DNA from: an uncultured Clostridium sp.
GTDB lineage: Bacteria > Bacillota > Clostridia > TANB77 > CAG-508
Direction of reading: 5' to 3'
Length of the DNA stretch: 28,420 bases
Assembly (NCBI GenBank): GCA_900554815.1
Contig: USIO01000020.1
Location: 1 to 28,420, forward strand
In this document: positions 1 to 7,766 of the stretch, in pieces
Layout of the letters: every line of letters starts with the position of its first letter
Position numbering within the stretch: position 1 is the first letter of the stretch
Position numbers and translations under genes: made by a program
The notes under the pieces: model-generated
The model's input: the letters and a program-made list of their open reading frames with translations, nothing else
Database searches by the model: none
What the model was told of the DNA's origin: nothing

Positions 1-79
1 GTATATATATCCTATATTATTGTTTTTTGTAAATATTTATTTTTTTTACATGTTTTTATATTAAACTTGCAAAAAACAC

Positions 80-108
80 CTATGTTTTTGCATACTACAA
101 AAACATAG
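80..108. terminator. Hairpin, possible terminator
   Basis: An 11-bp perfect inverted repeat (80-90 against 98-108) has a 7-base loop. On the minus strand it is followed by a short T-run, so it could terminate transcription leaving the window leftwards. No gene adjoins it in the window. The rest of 1-299 is AT-rich with no coding sequence that I can support. Confidence 0.4.
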
Positions 109-277
109 ACGTTTTACCTATCTTATCCTATTTTGTTATATTTTACGTGTGTGTTACTCTCCCAACGTTCTCCGGTTTTCAATGTTTTTCTCCTTCGTTT
201 TTTATATTTTATATTTATACCTTTTCTACCCTTTTTGGCAAGTGTACAAATTAATGTAACATTATGTCACTTTTTGT

Positions 278-288
278 CATAATATAAT
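278..288 (+). promoter_or_regulatory. Probable -10 region of the 318 gene
   Basis: TATAAT lies at 283-288, about 30 bases before the chosen start codon. No good vegetative -35 sits 17 bases upstream. The overlapping CATAATAT (278-285) resembles the -10 of sporulation sigma factors (SigE/SigK type, CATANNNT), which would fit a Cys-rich small protein. The sigma-factor assignment is a guess. Confidence 0.35.
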
Positions 289-317
289 ATTAATCCAATA
301 TGAAAGGAAATGATTAT

Positions 318-761
318 ATGGATATTGATAAAAAAATTTGCCCAGTTGTTAATGTAGATGGATTAATAGAAAAGGGAAAACAATTTGACATTGAAGTTAA
401 TTTACCAGAAGATAGCAGAAATGTTATTTATGGTTTAGTTAAGGACTGCTATGGAGAACCTGTAAAAGAAGCTGTTGTTAAATTAATTGAAGTATGTAAA
501 GATGAAAGGAAACCAGTTTCTCATACTTTTACAGATAAAGAAGGAGAATTTGTTTTTGGACCACTTTGTCCAGACAAATTCTATGAAGTACAAATTTGGG
601 CAAATAAAGTAAAACACTATAAAATTTGTGCAACTTGTAATCATGAAGGCAAATGCTTAAAAGGTATTGATATGGATCAATGCGATTATGATAAATGTTA
701 TAAAAATGATGAATGTTATAACGAATGTCATGATGAATGTAAAAAGCCTTGTAAGAATTAA
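318..761 (+). CDS. Carboxypeptidase-regulatory-like domain protein with Cys-rich tail
   Basis: This is a 147-aa protein. I start it at the ATG at 318 because AAAGGA at 303-308 is correctly spaced for it; the in-frame ATG at 300 has no ribosome binding site. The central part has the pattern of a carboxypeptidase regulatory-like / Cna-B-type beta sandwich: YGLVKD, then PVKEAVVKL, TDKEGEFVFGPL and FYEVQIW. These domains are usually structural. The last 40 residues are rich in Cys paired with Asp, Glu, Lys and Tyr (CDYDKCYKNDECYNECHDEC), suggesting metal binding or disulfide cross-linking. There is no signal peptide. Small Cys-rich proteins of this type in spore formers can be coat or crust components, but that role is inference. 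A strong hairpin follows directly. Confidence 0.75.
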   Translation: MDIDKKICPVVNVDGLIEKGKQFDIEVNLPEDSRNVIYGLVKDCYGEPVKEAVVKLIEVCKDERKPVSHTFTDKEGEFVFGPLCPDKFYEVQIWANKVKHYKICATCNHEGKCLKGIDMDQCDYDKCYKNDECYNECHDECKKPCKN

Positions 762-765
762 AAGC

Positions 766-787
766 AAGGGCGTATAATTACGCCCTT
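766..787. terminator. Hairpin between convergent genes
   Basis: A 9-bp GC-containing stem (766-774 and 779-787, loop TAAT) lies between the stop codons at 761 and 791 of two convergent genes. It probably acts as a bidirectional terminator. The T-tract on the plus side is weak. Confidence 0.65.
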
Positions 788-790
788 ACT

Positions 791-931
791 TTAAATCATA
801 CCTAATTTTTTAACAAATTGTTTACCTTTTTTTATCATTTTTTTCTTGCTTGAGCACATACCATCTGCACATAGCATAGCAGTTCCGGCAGCAATAATTC
901 CACCAACAATCATACCTTTTACAAACTTCAT
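791..931 (-). CDS. Small membrane-anchored basic protein, 46 aa
   Basis: The gene encodes 46 residues beginning MKFVKGMIVGGIIAAG, with a perfect AGGAGG (939-944 on the minus strand) eight bases before the ATG. One hydrophobic Gly/Ala-rich segment (about residues 5-20) is followed by a CADGMCSSKKK turn and a Lys-rich tail (KKMIKKGKQFVKK). This is the architecture of the small YtxH-like or otherwise unnamed membrane proteins common in Clostridia. It is a short gene of the kind often missed by annotation. Its function is unknown. Confidence 0.7.
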   Translation of the reverse strand: MKFVKGMIVGGIIAAGTAMLCADGMCSSKKKMIKKGKQFVKKLGMI

Positions 932-1016
932 TTATTTTCCTCCTATTTTAAACTTTTTTAGTGATAATGCTTTTTATAGAGTACTTTACATTATCTTTTA
1001 ATACATTATATTAATA

Positions 1017-1395
1017 TTATGTCTTTTTTCTTTTTAAAATATACTGCTTTATAATTGTATAAGTTTCGAATAATGCAATTATACCCAAAAAAATTCCAAA
1101 ATATTTTTTTAGGCTTTGTGCATCAATATTTTTAGCAAGTATTGCTCCTATTATTGCCCCTACTATTCCTGTTATAATTAAAATAGTGCCAGTTTTTACA
1201 TCAACCAATTTTTGTTTTAAATTAACAATAATTGCTATAATAGATGTAGGTATAAAAAAAACAATATTAGTTGCTTGTGCAATATGTTGTTCCATTCCTA
1301 TAAAAAAAGAAAGAATTAAAATTAAAATGGTTCCTCCGCCCATTCCCATTCCACTAACAATTCCGTGAAATTATACCTGCTAATAGTTCAATCAT
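1017..1395 (-). CDS. TauE/SafE-family permease, C-terminal half (CGG +1 shift)
   Basis: The second of two adjacent half-size TauE/SafE permeases. It starts at ATG 1395, directly after GGAGG. The first ten codons read MIELLAGIIS and then meet an in-frame CGG at 1365-1363, with a stop three codons later. Skipping the C gives GIVSGMGMGGGT and an open frame to 1017, for 125 aa in total. SGxxxGMGGG is the conserved opening of a TauE repeat and matches SGLFASGGG of the upstream partner. Four hydrophobic segments follow. TauE/SafE proteins export sulfite, sulfoacetate or other small anions; the substrate here is unknown. Without the shift only a 13-residue peptide would be made. Confidence 0.85.
1362..1365 (-). 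other. CGGA +1 frameshift site, TauE half
   Basis: In the zero frame this is codon 11 (TCA CGG AAT TGT TAG). Reading TCA-(C)-GGA ATT GTT restores the conserved TauE repeat start. Confidence 0.85.
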
Positions 1396-1414
1396 TTATC
1401 CTCCAACTAAAATT

Positions 1415-1762
1415 TTATGAGAAAATCATTCTTATTGACATATATAACAAAAAAATTGTAAATAAAATTTTTAATATATTATTAGATAATTTTTTTAATA
1501 ATATTGAACCTATATATCCACCTATTATCCCACCTATTGCACATTTTATTCCTATGTGCCAATCAATAAAATTATTTTGCATATAAAAAAAACCACTGGC
1601 AATAACCATAGGTAAAATAGCAAATACAGAAGTTGCTCTCGCTTTTTTTTCATTAAAATTTAATAAATAGACTAGAGCTGGAACAACAATCATTCCTCCT
1701 CCTGAAGCAAAAAGTCCACTTATAAATCCAGCAAATATTCCAATAAATATTTTTTTTATCAT
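1415..1762 (-). CDS. TauE/SafE-family permease, N-terminal half
   Basis: A 115-aa membrane protein with the first TauE/SafE repeat. It has an N-terminal hydrophobic helix containing FAGFISGLFASGGGMIVVPAL, the KARATSVFAI segment typical of the family, and two or three further hydrophobic helices. It stops 19 bases before the start of its partner at 1395. A full TauE/SafE protein is about 250 aa with two such repeats, so this pair (115 + 125 aa) corresponds to one transporter split into two genes and probably works as a heterodimer. That is inference from lengths and adjacency. This half has no in-frame CGG and reads without interruption. Confidence 0.85.
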   Translation of the reverse strand: MIKKIFIGIFAGFISGLFASGGGMIVVPALVYLLNFNEKKARATSVFAILPMVIASGFFYMQNNFIDWHIGIKCAIGGIIGGYIGSILLKKLSNNILKILFTIFLLYMSIRMIFS

Positions 1763-1822
1763 ATACCACCCAAATTACGGTTTTATTATTTATTGTTTGC
1801 ATTTGCTTTAAAAATATTCTTA

Positions 1823-2011
1823 TTAGCTTCTAATTATTTCTTCTATTAATTCATATAATCTATTATTGCATTTTGTTATTTGATATATTATTCTTTCTTT
1901 AAGTTCTTCATCTTTAACATTGCTTACCGTGTCCATAAGCTTTTGTAATTCAAATAAATATTTTTTATCTTCTCTTTTTCTCTTGTCTAAAATATATTTT
2001 AACTGTTCCAT
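1823..2011 (-). CDS. Small coiled-coil hypothetical protein, 62 aa
   Basis: The start is the ATG at 2011, preceded by AAAGGAGA; an in-frame extension further upstream has no ribosome binding site. The 62 residues are highly charged and predicted helical (MEQLKYILDKRKREDKKYLF, then LKERIIYQITKCNNRLYELIEEII), with heptad-like hydrophobic spacing. It is divergent from the small XRE regulator at 2155. I do not recognise a family. The size and composition resemble regulatory or spore-related helical hairpins of Firmicutes, but no function can be assigned. Confidence 0.6.
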   Translation of the reverse strand: MEQLKYILDKRKREDKKYLFELQKLMDTVSNVKDEELKERIIYQITKCNNRLYELIEEIIRS

Positions 2012-2154
2012 TGTTTTGTCTCCTTTTACCCGTGGGCAACTTTTTATTACGCTTAACGTTATATTAATACTTTTGTGTACAATTCTAATACATAAAATGA
2101 TAAAATACAACAAAAATAGACTTTTTTTTAATTTTTTTAGAAGGTGTAAAATTT

Positions 2155-2376
2155 ATGATTAAAATTAAACTATCAGATTTACTCGGTAAAAATAAAATGA
2201 ACCAAAAAACATTATCAACTATAACAGGTATTCGTCCTGCAACAATCTCTAAGATGTACTATGAAGAAGTAAAAAGAATTGACATTAAACATTTAGATAA
2301 TATATGTAAAGCCTTTAATTGTGAAATTTCGGAATTATTAGAATTTATTCCAGATGATAATAATAAGAAGAAATAA
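2155..2376 (+). CDS. Small XRE/Cro-type DNA-binding regulator
   Basis: A 73-aa single-domain helix-turn-helix protein. The HTH is visible at about residues 15-35 (MNQKTLSTITGIRPATISKMY), followed by the typical third part RIDIKHLDNICKAFNCEISELLEF. This is the YozG-like Cro/CI class of stand-alone repressors. An AAGGTG ribosome binding site precedes the ATG. The protein has no sensor domain. Its divergent neighbour at 2011 is a natural candidate target together with its own promoter, but this is inference. A hairpin terminator follows. Confidence 0.85.
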   Translation: MIKIKLSDLLGKNKMNQKTLSTITGIRPATISKMYYEEVKRIDIKHLDNICKAFNCEISELLEFIPDDNNKKK

Positions 2377-2379
2377 AAC

Positions 2380-2411
2380 CTACATTTAACAATGTAGATT
2401 TTGTTTTTTAG
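2380..2411 (+). terminator. Rho-independent terminator of XRE gene
   Basis: A 7-bp stem CTACATT/AATGTAG (2380-2386, 2391-2397) is followed by a T-rich run. Confidence 0.7.
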
Positions 2412-2435
2412 TTTAAATTAGCCTACACTATGTTT

Positions 2436-3680
2436 TTATGTTGGTATATTTTCATCTTTTATATAATATTTTGTTCCAAGCATTTTATCTGGCAAGTATT
2501 GTTGTTGTACTAAATGGTTTGGATAGTCATGAGGATATAAATATCCAACACCATAACCTAAATTTTTCATTCCATCTACAGGAGCATTTCTAATATGCAT
2601 TGGTATTTCTCCAGTATCTTTTGTTGCAACATCTTCTAATGCTTTATTTATTGCTAAATAAGTTGCATTTGATTTTTTAGATTCTGCAACATATACAGCT
2701 GCATGTGCTAAAATAATTCTAGCTTCTGGCATTCCTACTGCATGAACTGCTTGTAATGCACTTGTTGCTATAACTAATGCTTGTGAGTTTGCCATTCCAA
2801 CATCTTCTGAAGCTGCAATTACAATTCTTCTTGCCAAAAATACGAGGTCTTCTCCTGCATTTAATGCTCTTGCTAAATAAAAAATTGTAGCATCTGGGTC
2901 ACTACCTCTCATTGATTTAATAAATGCACTAATGTTATCATAATGGGAATCTCCAGATTTATCAAACATTGCTTTTTTCTTATTAATACTCTGAGCTGCA
3001 ATTTCATCTGTTATATGAATTATTCCATTTTTATCCATATTAGTTGTCAAAACTGCGACTTCTAATCCGTTTAATGCTGTTCTAACATCTCCTCCAGAGA
3101 GCTCTGCAATTTTTTCTAAAGTAGAATCTTCTATGTTTATATTAAACGTTCCTAAACCTTCTGGTTTTTTTAGGGCTTGTTTTAAAATTTTAAAAATATC
3201 TTTCGCTTCTAAAGGATTTAGTTTAATAACCATAGATCTAGAAATTAAAGCTTTGTTTACTTCAAAATATGGATTTTCTGTTGTTGCTCCAATTAAAATA
3301 ACTGTTCCATCTTCTACAAAAGGTAACAATGCATCTTGCTGTAATTTATTGAATCTATGGATTTCATCAATAAACAAAATACATTTACCTGTAGGATTTA
3401 GCATAAAGTTTTTAGCCTCGTCAATTGCATTTTTTATGTCACCAACACCTGAAGTTACTGCATTCAATTTTGTAAATTTATATTTGGTCGTTTCGCTAAT
3501 TACTTTTGCTAAGGATGTTTTTCCACATCCTGGTGGACCCCATAAAATAATGCTAGATAGTCTATCTGCTTGGATAGTTCTATATAATATTTTATCTTTT
3601 CCCAAAACATGTTCTTGTCCAACAAACTCTTCTAATGTTTTTGGTCTTACTCTATAGGCCAATGGTTGATTAAGGTTCAT
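2436..3680 (-). CDS. rarA: Replication-associated recombination protein A (RarA/MgsA)
   Basis: A 414-aa AAA+ ATPase of the clamp-loader-like RarA/MgsA/Mgs1 family, which acts at stalled replication forks. Walker A GPPGCGKT is at residues 48-55, and Walker B with the RarA-typical FIDEIHRFNK is near residues 100-110. Sensor 1 is in IGATTENP, and the arginine finger is in ALISRS. The C-terminal tetramerisation part carries SMRGSDPDA, AREDVG-like ASEDVGMA and RNAPVDGMKNLGYG, all RarA hallmarks. The length is normal. It lies 11 bases downstream of ruvA with its own AAGGAG, so the two recombination genes are probably cotranscribed. There is no in-frame CGG; the one CGG is split as AAC GGA. Confidence 0.97.
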   Translation of the reverse strand: MNLNQPLAYRVRPKTLEEFVGQEHVLGKDKILYRTIQADRLSSIILWGPPGCGKTSLAKVISETTKYKFTKLNAVTSGVGDIKNAIDEAKNFMLNPTGKCILFIDEIHRFNKLQQDALLPFVEDGTVILIGATTENPYFEVNKALISRSMVIKLNPLEAKDIFKILKQALKKPEGLGTFNINIEDSTLEKIAELSGGDVRTALNGLEVAVLTTNMDKNGIIHITDEIAAQSINKKKAMFDKSGDSHYDNISAFIKSMRGSDPDATIFYLARALNAGEDLVFLARRIVIAASEDVGMANSQALVIATSALQAVHAVGMPEARIILAHAAVYVAESKKSNATYLAINKALEDVATKDTGEIPMHIRNAPVDGMKNLGYGVGYLYPHDYPNHLVQQQYLPDKMLGTKYYIKDENIPT

Positions 3681-3691
3681 AGGTTTTCTCC

Positions 3692-4291
3692 TTATTTTCC
3701 TAAAATGTTTAAAGCTTTTCTAATAATGTCTTCTATAGATAGTCCTTGCAATTCTAGTTTTTCAAGTGCTTTTTCAATTTCTCTTTTGTTATAGCCAAGT
3801 ATTTGTAATGCAGATATTGCTTCTTCATAATTTGTCTCTTCTGAAATTTTTTCTTGAATTTTAGTGTCTTGCTTACTAATTGATTGTTCTGTTTTTAGTT
3901 TATCTTTTAATTCTAAAATTATTCTTTGTGCTGTTTTTGCACCAATTCCTTGAATTTTTGTTAATTTTGTAACATCATTTGAAATAACAGATAAAGCAAA
4001 ATCAGTTGGAGTTATTTCTGACAACATAGTAATAGCAGATTTTGCACCAATTCCACTTACATTAATTAGTAATTCAAACATTCTAAGTTCTTCATCAGTT
4101 AAAAAACCATATAAATTAACAATATCTTCTCTTACATAATAATGTGTAAAAACTTTTACTTTATCTCCTGTTTCTCCTATTTTGTCAATGTTAGAAGCTG
4201 ACATGAAAATTTTATATCCAATTCCAGATACATCAATTACAACATAATTATTCGCTTTTATCTCTAAGATTCCTTTAATATATGCAAACAT
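3692..4291 (-). CDS. ruvA: Holliday junction branch-migration protein RuvA
   Basis: A 199-aa RuvA of normal length. Domain I (residues 1-62) is the OB fold beginning MFAYIKGILEIKANNYVVID. Domain II carries two helix-hairpin-helix motifs, LLINVSGIGAKSA and LTKIQGIGAKTAQRIILELKDK, which grip the junction. A flexible Glu/Lys-rich linker leads to the C-terminal domain III (EAISALQILGYNKREIEKAL), which contacts RuvB. RuvA tetramers hold the four-way junction while RuvB drives migration. ruvB is not adjacent here; rarA takes the downstream place. The start ATG has AAAGGAG upstream. Confidence 0.97.
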   Translation of the reverse strand: MFAYIKGILEIKANNYVVIDVSGIGYKIFMSASNIDKIGETGDKVKVFTHYYVREDIVNLYGFLTDEELRMFELLINVSGIGAKSAITMLSEITPTDFALSVISNDVTKLTKIQGIGAKTAQRIILELKDKLKTEQSISKQDTKIQEKISEETNYEEAISALQILGYNKREIEKALEKLELQGLSIEDIIRKALNILGK

Positions 4292-4321
4292 ATTTTATCT
4301 CCTTTTACAAACTTTTGTTTT

Positions 4322-4351
4322 ATTTTATTACATAGTTACTAAAAAAGTCAA
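4322..4351 (-). promoter_or_regulatory. Possible promoter of ruvA-rarA
   Basis: On the minus strand TTGACT (4351-4346) is followed after 18 bases by TAAAAT (4327-4322), about 30 bases before the ruvA start codon. Confidence 0.45.
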
Positions 4352-4423
4352 GTCATTTTTTAACTTTTTATTTGTTTGTTGTTTCTTGGGCTTGTAATAA
4401 AAAAGTACCTCCTTGGCACACAA

Positions 4424-4464
4424 TAATATGGTGTGCTACTTTTTATATTTCACACACCATATTA
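4424..4464. repeat. 12-bp inverted repeat in ruvA/pflB intergenic region
   Basis: TAATATGGTGTG at 4424-4435 pairs perfectly with CACACCATATTA at 4453-4464, around a 17-base loop. It lies between divergent ruvA and pflB, about 300 bases from the pflB start. It could be an operator or an RNA hairpin. It is not followed by a clean T-run in the direction of either gene. The rest of 4292-4644 is T-rich and shows no supported gene. Confidence 0.5.
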
Positions 4465-4644
4465 TACAATCTCTTTATTGGTTTTCAGTTCTCATGTTTC
4501 TTCCCTTGTTTTTTCTTTTTTTTATTATATTCATTGTTTTTTTCCTTTGTCAAGTACACATTTTATATTTCTTTAATACTTTATATAATTTTTTCTGAAT
4601 TATAACAAATTTTTGTATTTTTTGTATTTTTTTGCTAATACTAA

Positions 4645-4673
4645 TTGAAATGTAATAAATTTTATGTTATGAT
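4645..4673 (+). promoter_or_regulatory. Promoter of pflB
   Basis: A vegetative-type promoter: -35 TTGAAA (4645-4650), a 17-base spacer and -10 TATGAT (4668-4673). Transcription would start near 4680, giving a leader of about 55 bases with a weak GTGC/GCAC hairpin (about 4682-4697) before the AGGAGGA ribosome binding site at 4724-4730. Confidence 0.7.
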
Positions 4674-4736
4674 AATTTGTAGTGCGTTTTTTAGCACCAC
4701 ATAACAAAAACAATTCTTATTTTAGGAGGAAATAAT

Positions 4737-6971
4737 ATGAATTTTAAACAATGGGATGGTTTTCAAGGTGGAAAATGGCAAAAAGAAATTAATGTAAGAA
4801 GTTTTATACAATCTAATTATCATCCATATACAGGCGATGATAAATTTTTGTCTACTCCTACTGAAAAAACTAAAAAACTATGGGATGAAATTTTAGAACT
4901 ATATAAGCTAGAAAGGCAAGAGGGTGGTGTATTAGATGCAGATACTAAAACTCCTTCTTCTATAGATGCTTATGAACCAGGTTATATAGATAAAGACTTA
5001 GAAGAAATTGTTGGTCTTCAAACAGATAAGCCTTTAAAAAGAGCCATTATGCCTGCTGGCGGTATTAAAATTGTAGAAAAATCTTGTGCTGCATATGGTT
5101 TAAAAGTAGATCCAGTTACAGATGAAATTTATAATAAATATAGAAGAACTCATAATGATGGTGTTTTTAGTGTTTATACTCCTGATGTTAGAGCAGCTAG
5201 AAGTTCTCATTTAATTACTGGTCTTCCAGATGGTTATGGTCGTGGAAGAATTATTGGTGACTATAGACGTGTTGCTTTATATGGAGTAGATTCTTTAATT
5301 GCAGAGAAAAAAGAAGAATTAGATATTTTGAATTATGATGAATTTACAGAAGATATTATTAGAGAACGTGAAGAAATTCATGATCAAATAATTGCTTTAG
5401 AGGATTTAAAAAAGATGGCATTACGTTATGGTTTTGATATTTCTGTTCCAGCGCAAAATGCAAAAGAAGCTTTTCAATGGCTATATTTTGCATACCTAGG
5501 GGCTATTAAAGACCAAAATGGTGCTGCCATGAGTTTAGGAAGAACTTCTACTTTCTTAGACATTTACATTGAAAGAGATTTTGCAAATGGTACTTTAACA
5601 GAACAACAAGCTCAAGAATTAATGGATCATTTTGTTATGAAATTAAGAATTGTAAGATTTTTAAGAGCTCCAGAATATAATGCTTTATTTAGTGGAGATC
5701 CTGTTTGGGTTACTGAAAGCATTGGTGGTATGGGAATTGATGGTAGAACATTAGTTACAAAAAATTCTTATAGAGTATTACACACATTAACTAACTTAGG
5801 TCCTGCTCCAGAACCAAATTTAACAGTATTGTGGTCTAAAAATTTACCTAAAAACTTTAAAGATTATGTAGCTAAAATTTCTATTGAAACTTCTTCTATT
5901 CAATATGAAAATGATGATTTAATGAGAGCAACTTTAGGCGATGATTATGGTATTGCTTGTTGTGTATCTGCAATGAAAATTGGTAAGCAAATGCAATTTT
6001 TTGGTGCAAGAGCAAATTTGGCTAAAGCTTTGCTTTATGCAATTAATGGTGGAAAAGATGAAATTTCTGGAAAGCAAGTTGCTCCAGAATTAGAGCCTAT
6101 TACTTCTGAATATTTAGATTATGATGAAGTTATAAAGAAATTTGATGTTATGATGGATTATCTTGCTAAAATATATATTAAAGCATTAAATGCTATTCAT
6201 TACATGCATGATAAATATTCTTATGAAGCCTTAGAAATGGCTCTTCATGATAGAGAAATTTTAAGAACTATGGCATGTGGTATTGCAGGACTTTCTGTTG
6301 TTGCTGACTCTTTATCTGCTATAAAATATGCTAAAGTAAAAGTAATAAGAAATGAACAAGGTTTGGCTGTAGATTATATTCCAGAGGGAGACTTCCCTAA
6401 ATTTGGTAATGATGATGATAGAGTAGATTCTATTGCAGCTAAATTAGTAGAAGTATTTTTAAAGAAATTACAAAAGCATCATACTTATAGAGGTTCAAAG
6501 CAAACTTTATCTGTTTTAACTATTACTTCTAATGTTGTATATGGAAAAAACACAGGCTCAACACCAGATGGAAGAAAAGCAGGGGAGCCATTTGGTCCTG
6601 GTGCCAATCCATTACATGGCAGAGATGTAAATGGTGCTTTAGCAGTATTAAATTCTATTGCAAAATTACCTTATGAATATGCAGAAGATGGTATTTCTTA
6701 TACCTTTGCTATTACACCTAAAACACTTGGTAAAGAAGAATCTTCAAGAGTTTCTAACTTAGTTAATATTTTAGATGGTTACTTTATGAATGAAGGACAT
6801 CATATTAATGTAAATGTATTTGATAGAAAATTATTAGAAGACGCTATGGAACATCCAGAAAATTATCCACAGCTTACTATTAGAGTTTCTGGATATGCTG
6901 TTCACTTTACAAAATTAACCAGAGAACAACAAGAAGATGTGTTAAAAAGAACCATCCAAGAAAGAATATAA
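4737..6971 (+). CDS. pflB: Formate acetyltransferase (pyruvate formate-lyase)
   Basis: A 744-aa glycyl radical enzyme that converts pyruvate and CoA to acetyl-CoA and formate during anaerobic fermentation. The paired active-site cysteines are C408-C409 in GIACCVSAMKIG. The radical glycine is G719 in the C-terminal RVSGYAVHF motif. The N-terminus (WDGFQGGKWQKEINVRSFIQ) and the GSTPDGRKAGEPFGPGANP stretch are also typical of true PflB, as opposed to choline, diol or hydroxyproline glycyl radical enzymes. The length is slightly below the E. coli enzyme (760 aa). The activating enzyme follows after 36 bases, so both are probably expressed together from the promoter at 4645. The reading frame is intact with no in-frame CGG. 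Confidence 0.98.
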   Translation: MNFKQWDGFQGGKWQKEINVRSFIQSNYHPYTGDDKFLSTPTEKTKKLWDEILELYKLERQEGGVLDADTKTPSSIDAYEPGYIDKDLEEIVGLQTDKPLKRAIMPAGGIKIVEKSCAAYGLKVDPVTDEIYNKYRRTHNDGVFSVYTPDVRAARSSHLITGLPDGYGRGRIIGDYRRVALYGVDSLIAEKKEELDILNYDEFTEDIIREREEIHDQIIALEDLKKMALRYGFDISVPAQNAKEAFQWLYFAYLGAIKDQNGAAMSLGRTSTFLDIYIERDFANGTLTEQQAQELMDHFVMKLRIVRFLRAPEYNALFSGDPVWVTESIGGMGIDGRTLVTKNSYRVLHTLTNLGPAPEPNLTVLWSKNLPKNFKDYVAKISIETSSIQYENDDLMRATLGDDYGIACCVSAMKIGKQMQFFGARANLAKALLYAINGGKDEISGKQVAPELEPITSEYLDYDEVIKKFDVMMDYLAKIYIKALNAIHYMHDKYSYEALEMALHDREILRTMACGIAGLSVVADSLSAIKYAKVKVIRNEQGLAVDYIPEGDFPKFGNDDDRVDSIAAKLVEVFLKKLQKHHTYRGSKQTLSVLTITSNVVYGKNTGSTPDGRKAGEPFGPGANPLHGRDVNGALAVLNSIAKLPYEYAEDGISYTFAITPKTLGKEESSRVSNLVNILDGYFMNEGHHINVNVFDRKLLEDAMEHPENYPQLTIRVSGYAVHFTKLTREQQEDVLKRTIQERI

Positions 6972-7007
6972 CCTCTTGACTAAAATATATTAAAGGATAC
7001 ATTATTT

Positions 7008-7739
7008 ATGGAACAATTAGATAGAAAAAATTATGCCAGAATACATTCTATTGAAACCCTTGGTACAGTTGATGGACCAGGGCTTCGTTTTGTTGTTTTT
7101 TTCCAAGGTTGTCATTTGCGTTGTAAGTATTGCCATAATCGAGATACTTGGGATTGTAATGAAGGAACTGTAGTAAGTGCTGACGATATTGCCCAAAAAG
7201 TAATCCGTTATAAAAACTTTTTGCTTCCTTCTGGTGGTGGTTTTACTGCTACTGGAGGAGAGCCTTTACTACAAATTCCTTTTTTAATTACATTGTTTAA
7301 AAAACTAAAAAAAGAAAATATTCCTACTGCAATTGATACTTCTGGTATGTTTGATTTAACAGACTCTTTAAAAAAATTGCTTAGCTTAACAGATTTAGTA
7401 TTATTAGACATTAAACACATTAAGCCAGAAAAGTGTCACGATTTAGTAGGTTTTTCTAATGAAAAAGAATTAGCTTTTGCAAAATATTTAAGTGATAATA
7501 ATATTCCTATGTGGATTAGGCAAGTTATTATTCCTGGAATTACAGATGATAAAGAGGATTTATTATTATTAAAGCAATTTATATCTTCTTTAAATACTGT
7601 TCAAAAAATAGAGTTACTACCTTACCATAATTTAGGAATTTATAAGTGGGAAAAACTAAACTTAGAATACAAATTAAAAGATGTGGCAAATGCCACAGAA
7701 GAAGATGTTATAAGAGCAAAAAAAATACTAGGAATTTAA
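7008..7739 (+). CDS. pflA: Pyruvate formate-lyase activating enzyme
   Basis: A 243-aa radical SAM enzyme that uses S-adenosylmethionine and a [4Fe-4S] cluster to abstract hydrogen from the radical glycine of PflB. The cluster motif CxxxCxxC is at C35, C39 and C42 (GCHLRCKYCHN). It is preceded by the family signature TVDGPGLRFVVFFQGC and followed by the SAM-binding TGGEPLLQ. The length matches the short PflA type without an extra ferredoxin domain, so it should be specific for PflB. It lies directly downstream of pflB. A hairpin overlapping the stop codon ends the operon. Confidence 0.97.
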   Translation: MEQLDRKNYARIHSIETLGTVDGPGLRFVVFFQGCHLRCKYCHNRDTWDCNEGTVVSADDIAQKVIRYKNFLLPSGGGFTATGGEPLLQIPFLITLFKKLKKENIPTAIDTSGMFDLTDSLKKLLSLTDLVLLDIKHIKPEKCHDLVGFSNEKELAFAKYLSDNNIPMWIRQVIIPGITDDKEDLLLLKQFISSLNTVQKIELLPYHNLGIYKWEKLNLEYKLKDVANATEEDVIRAKKILGI

Positions 7740-7757
7740 TATTTCTAGTATTTTTTA
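7724..7757 (+). terminator. Terminator of pflB-pflA
   Basis: AATACTAG (7724-7731) pairs with CTAGTATT (7745-7752), followed by TTTT. The stem overlaps the pflA stop codon. It may also serve the convergent minus-strand gene ending at 7767. Confidence 0.75.
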
Positions 7758-7766
7758 GTCTATTTT

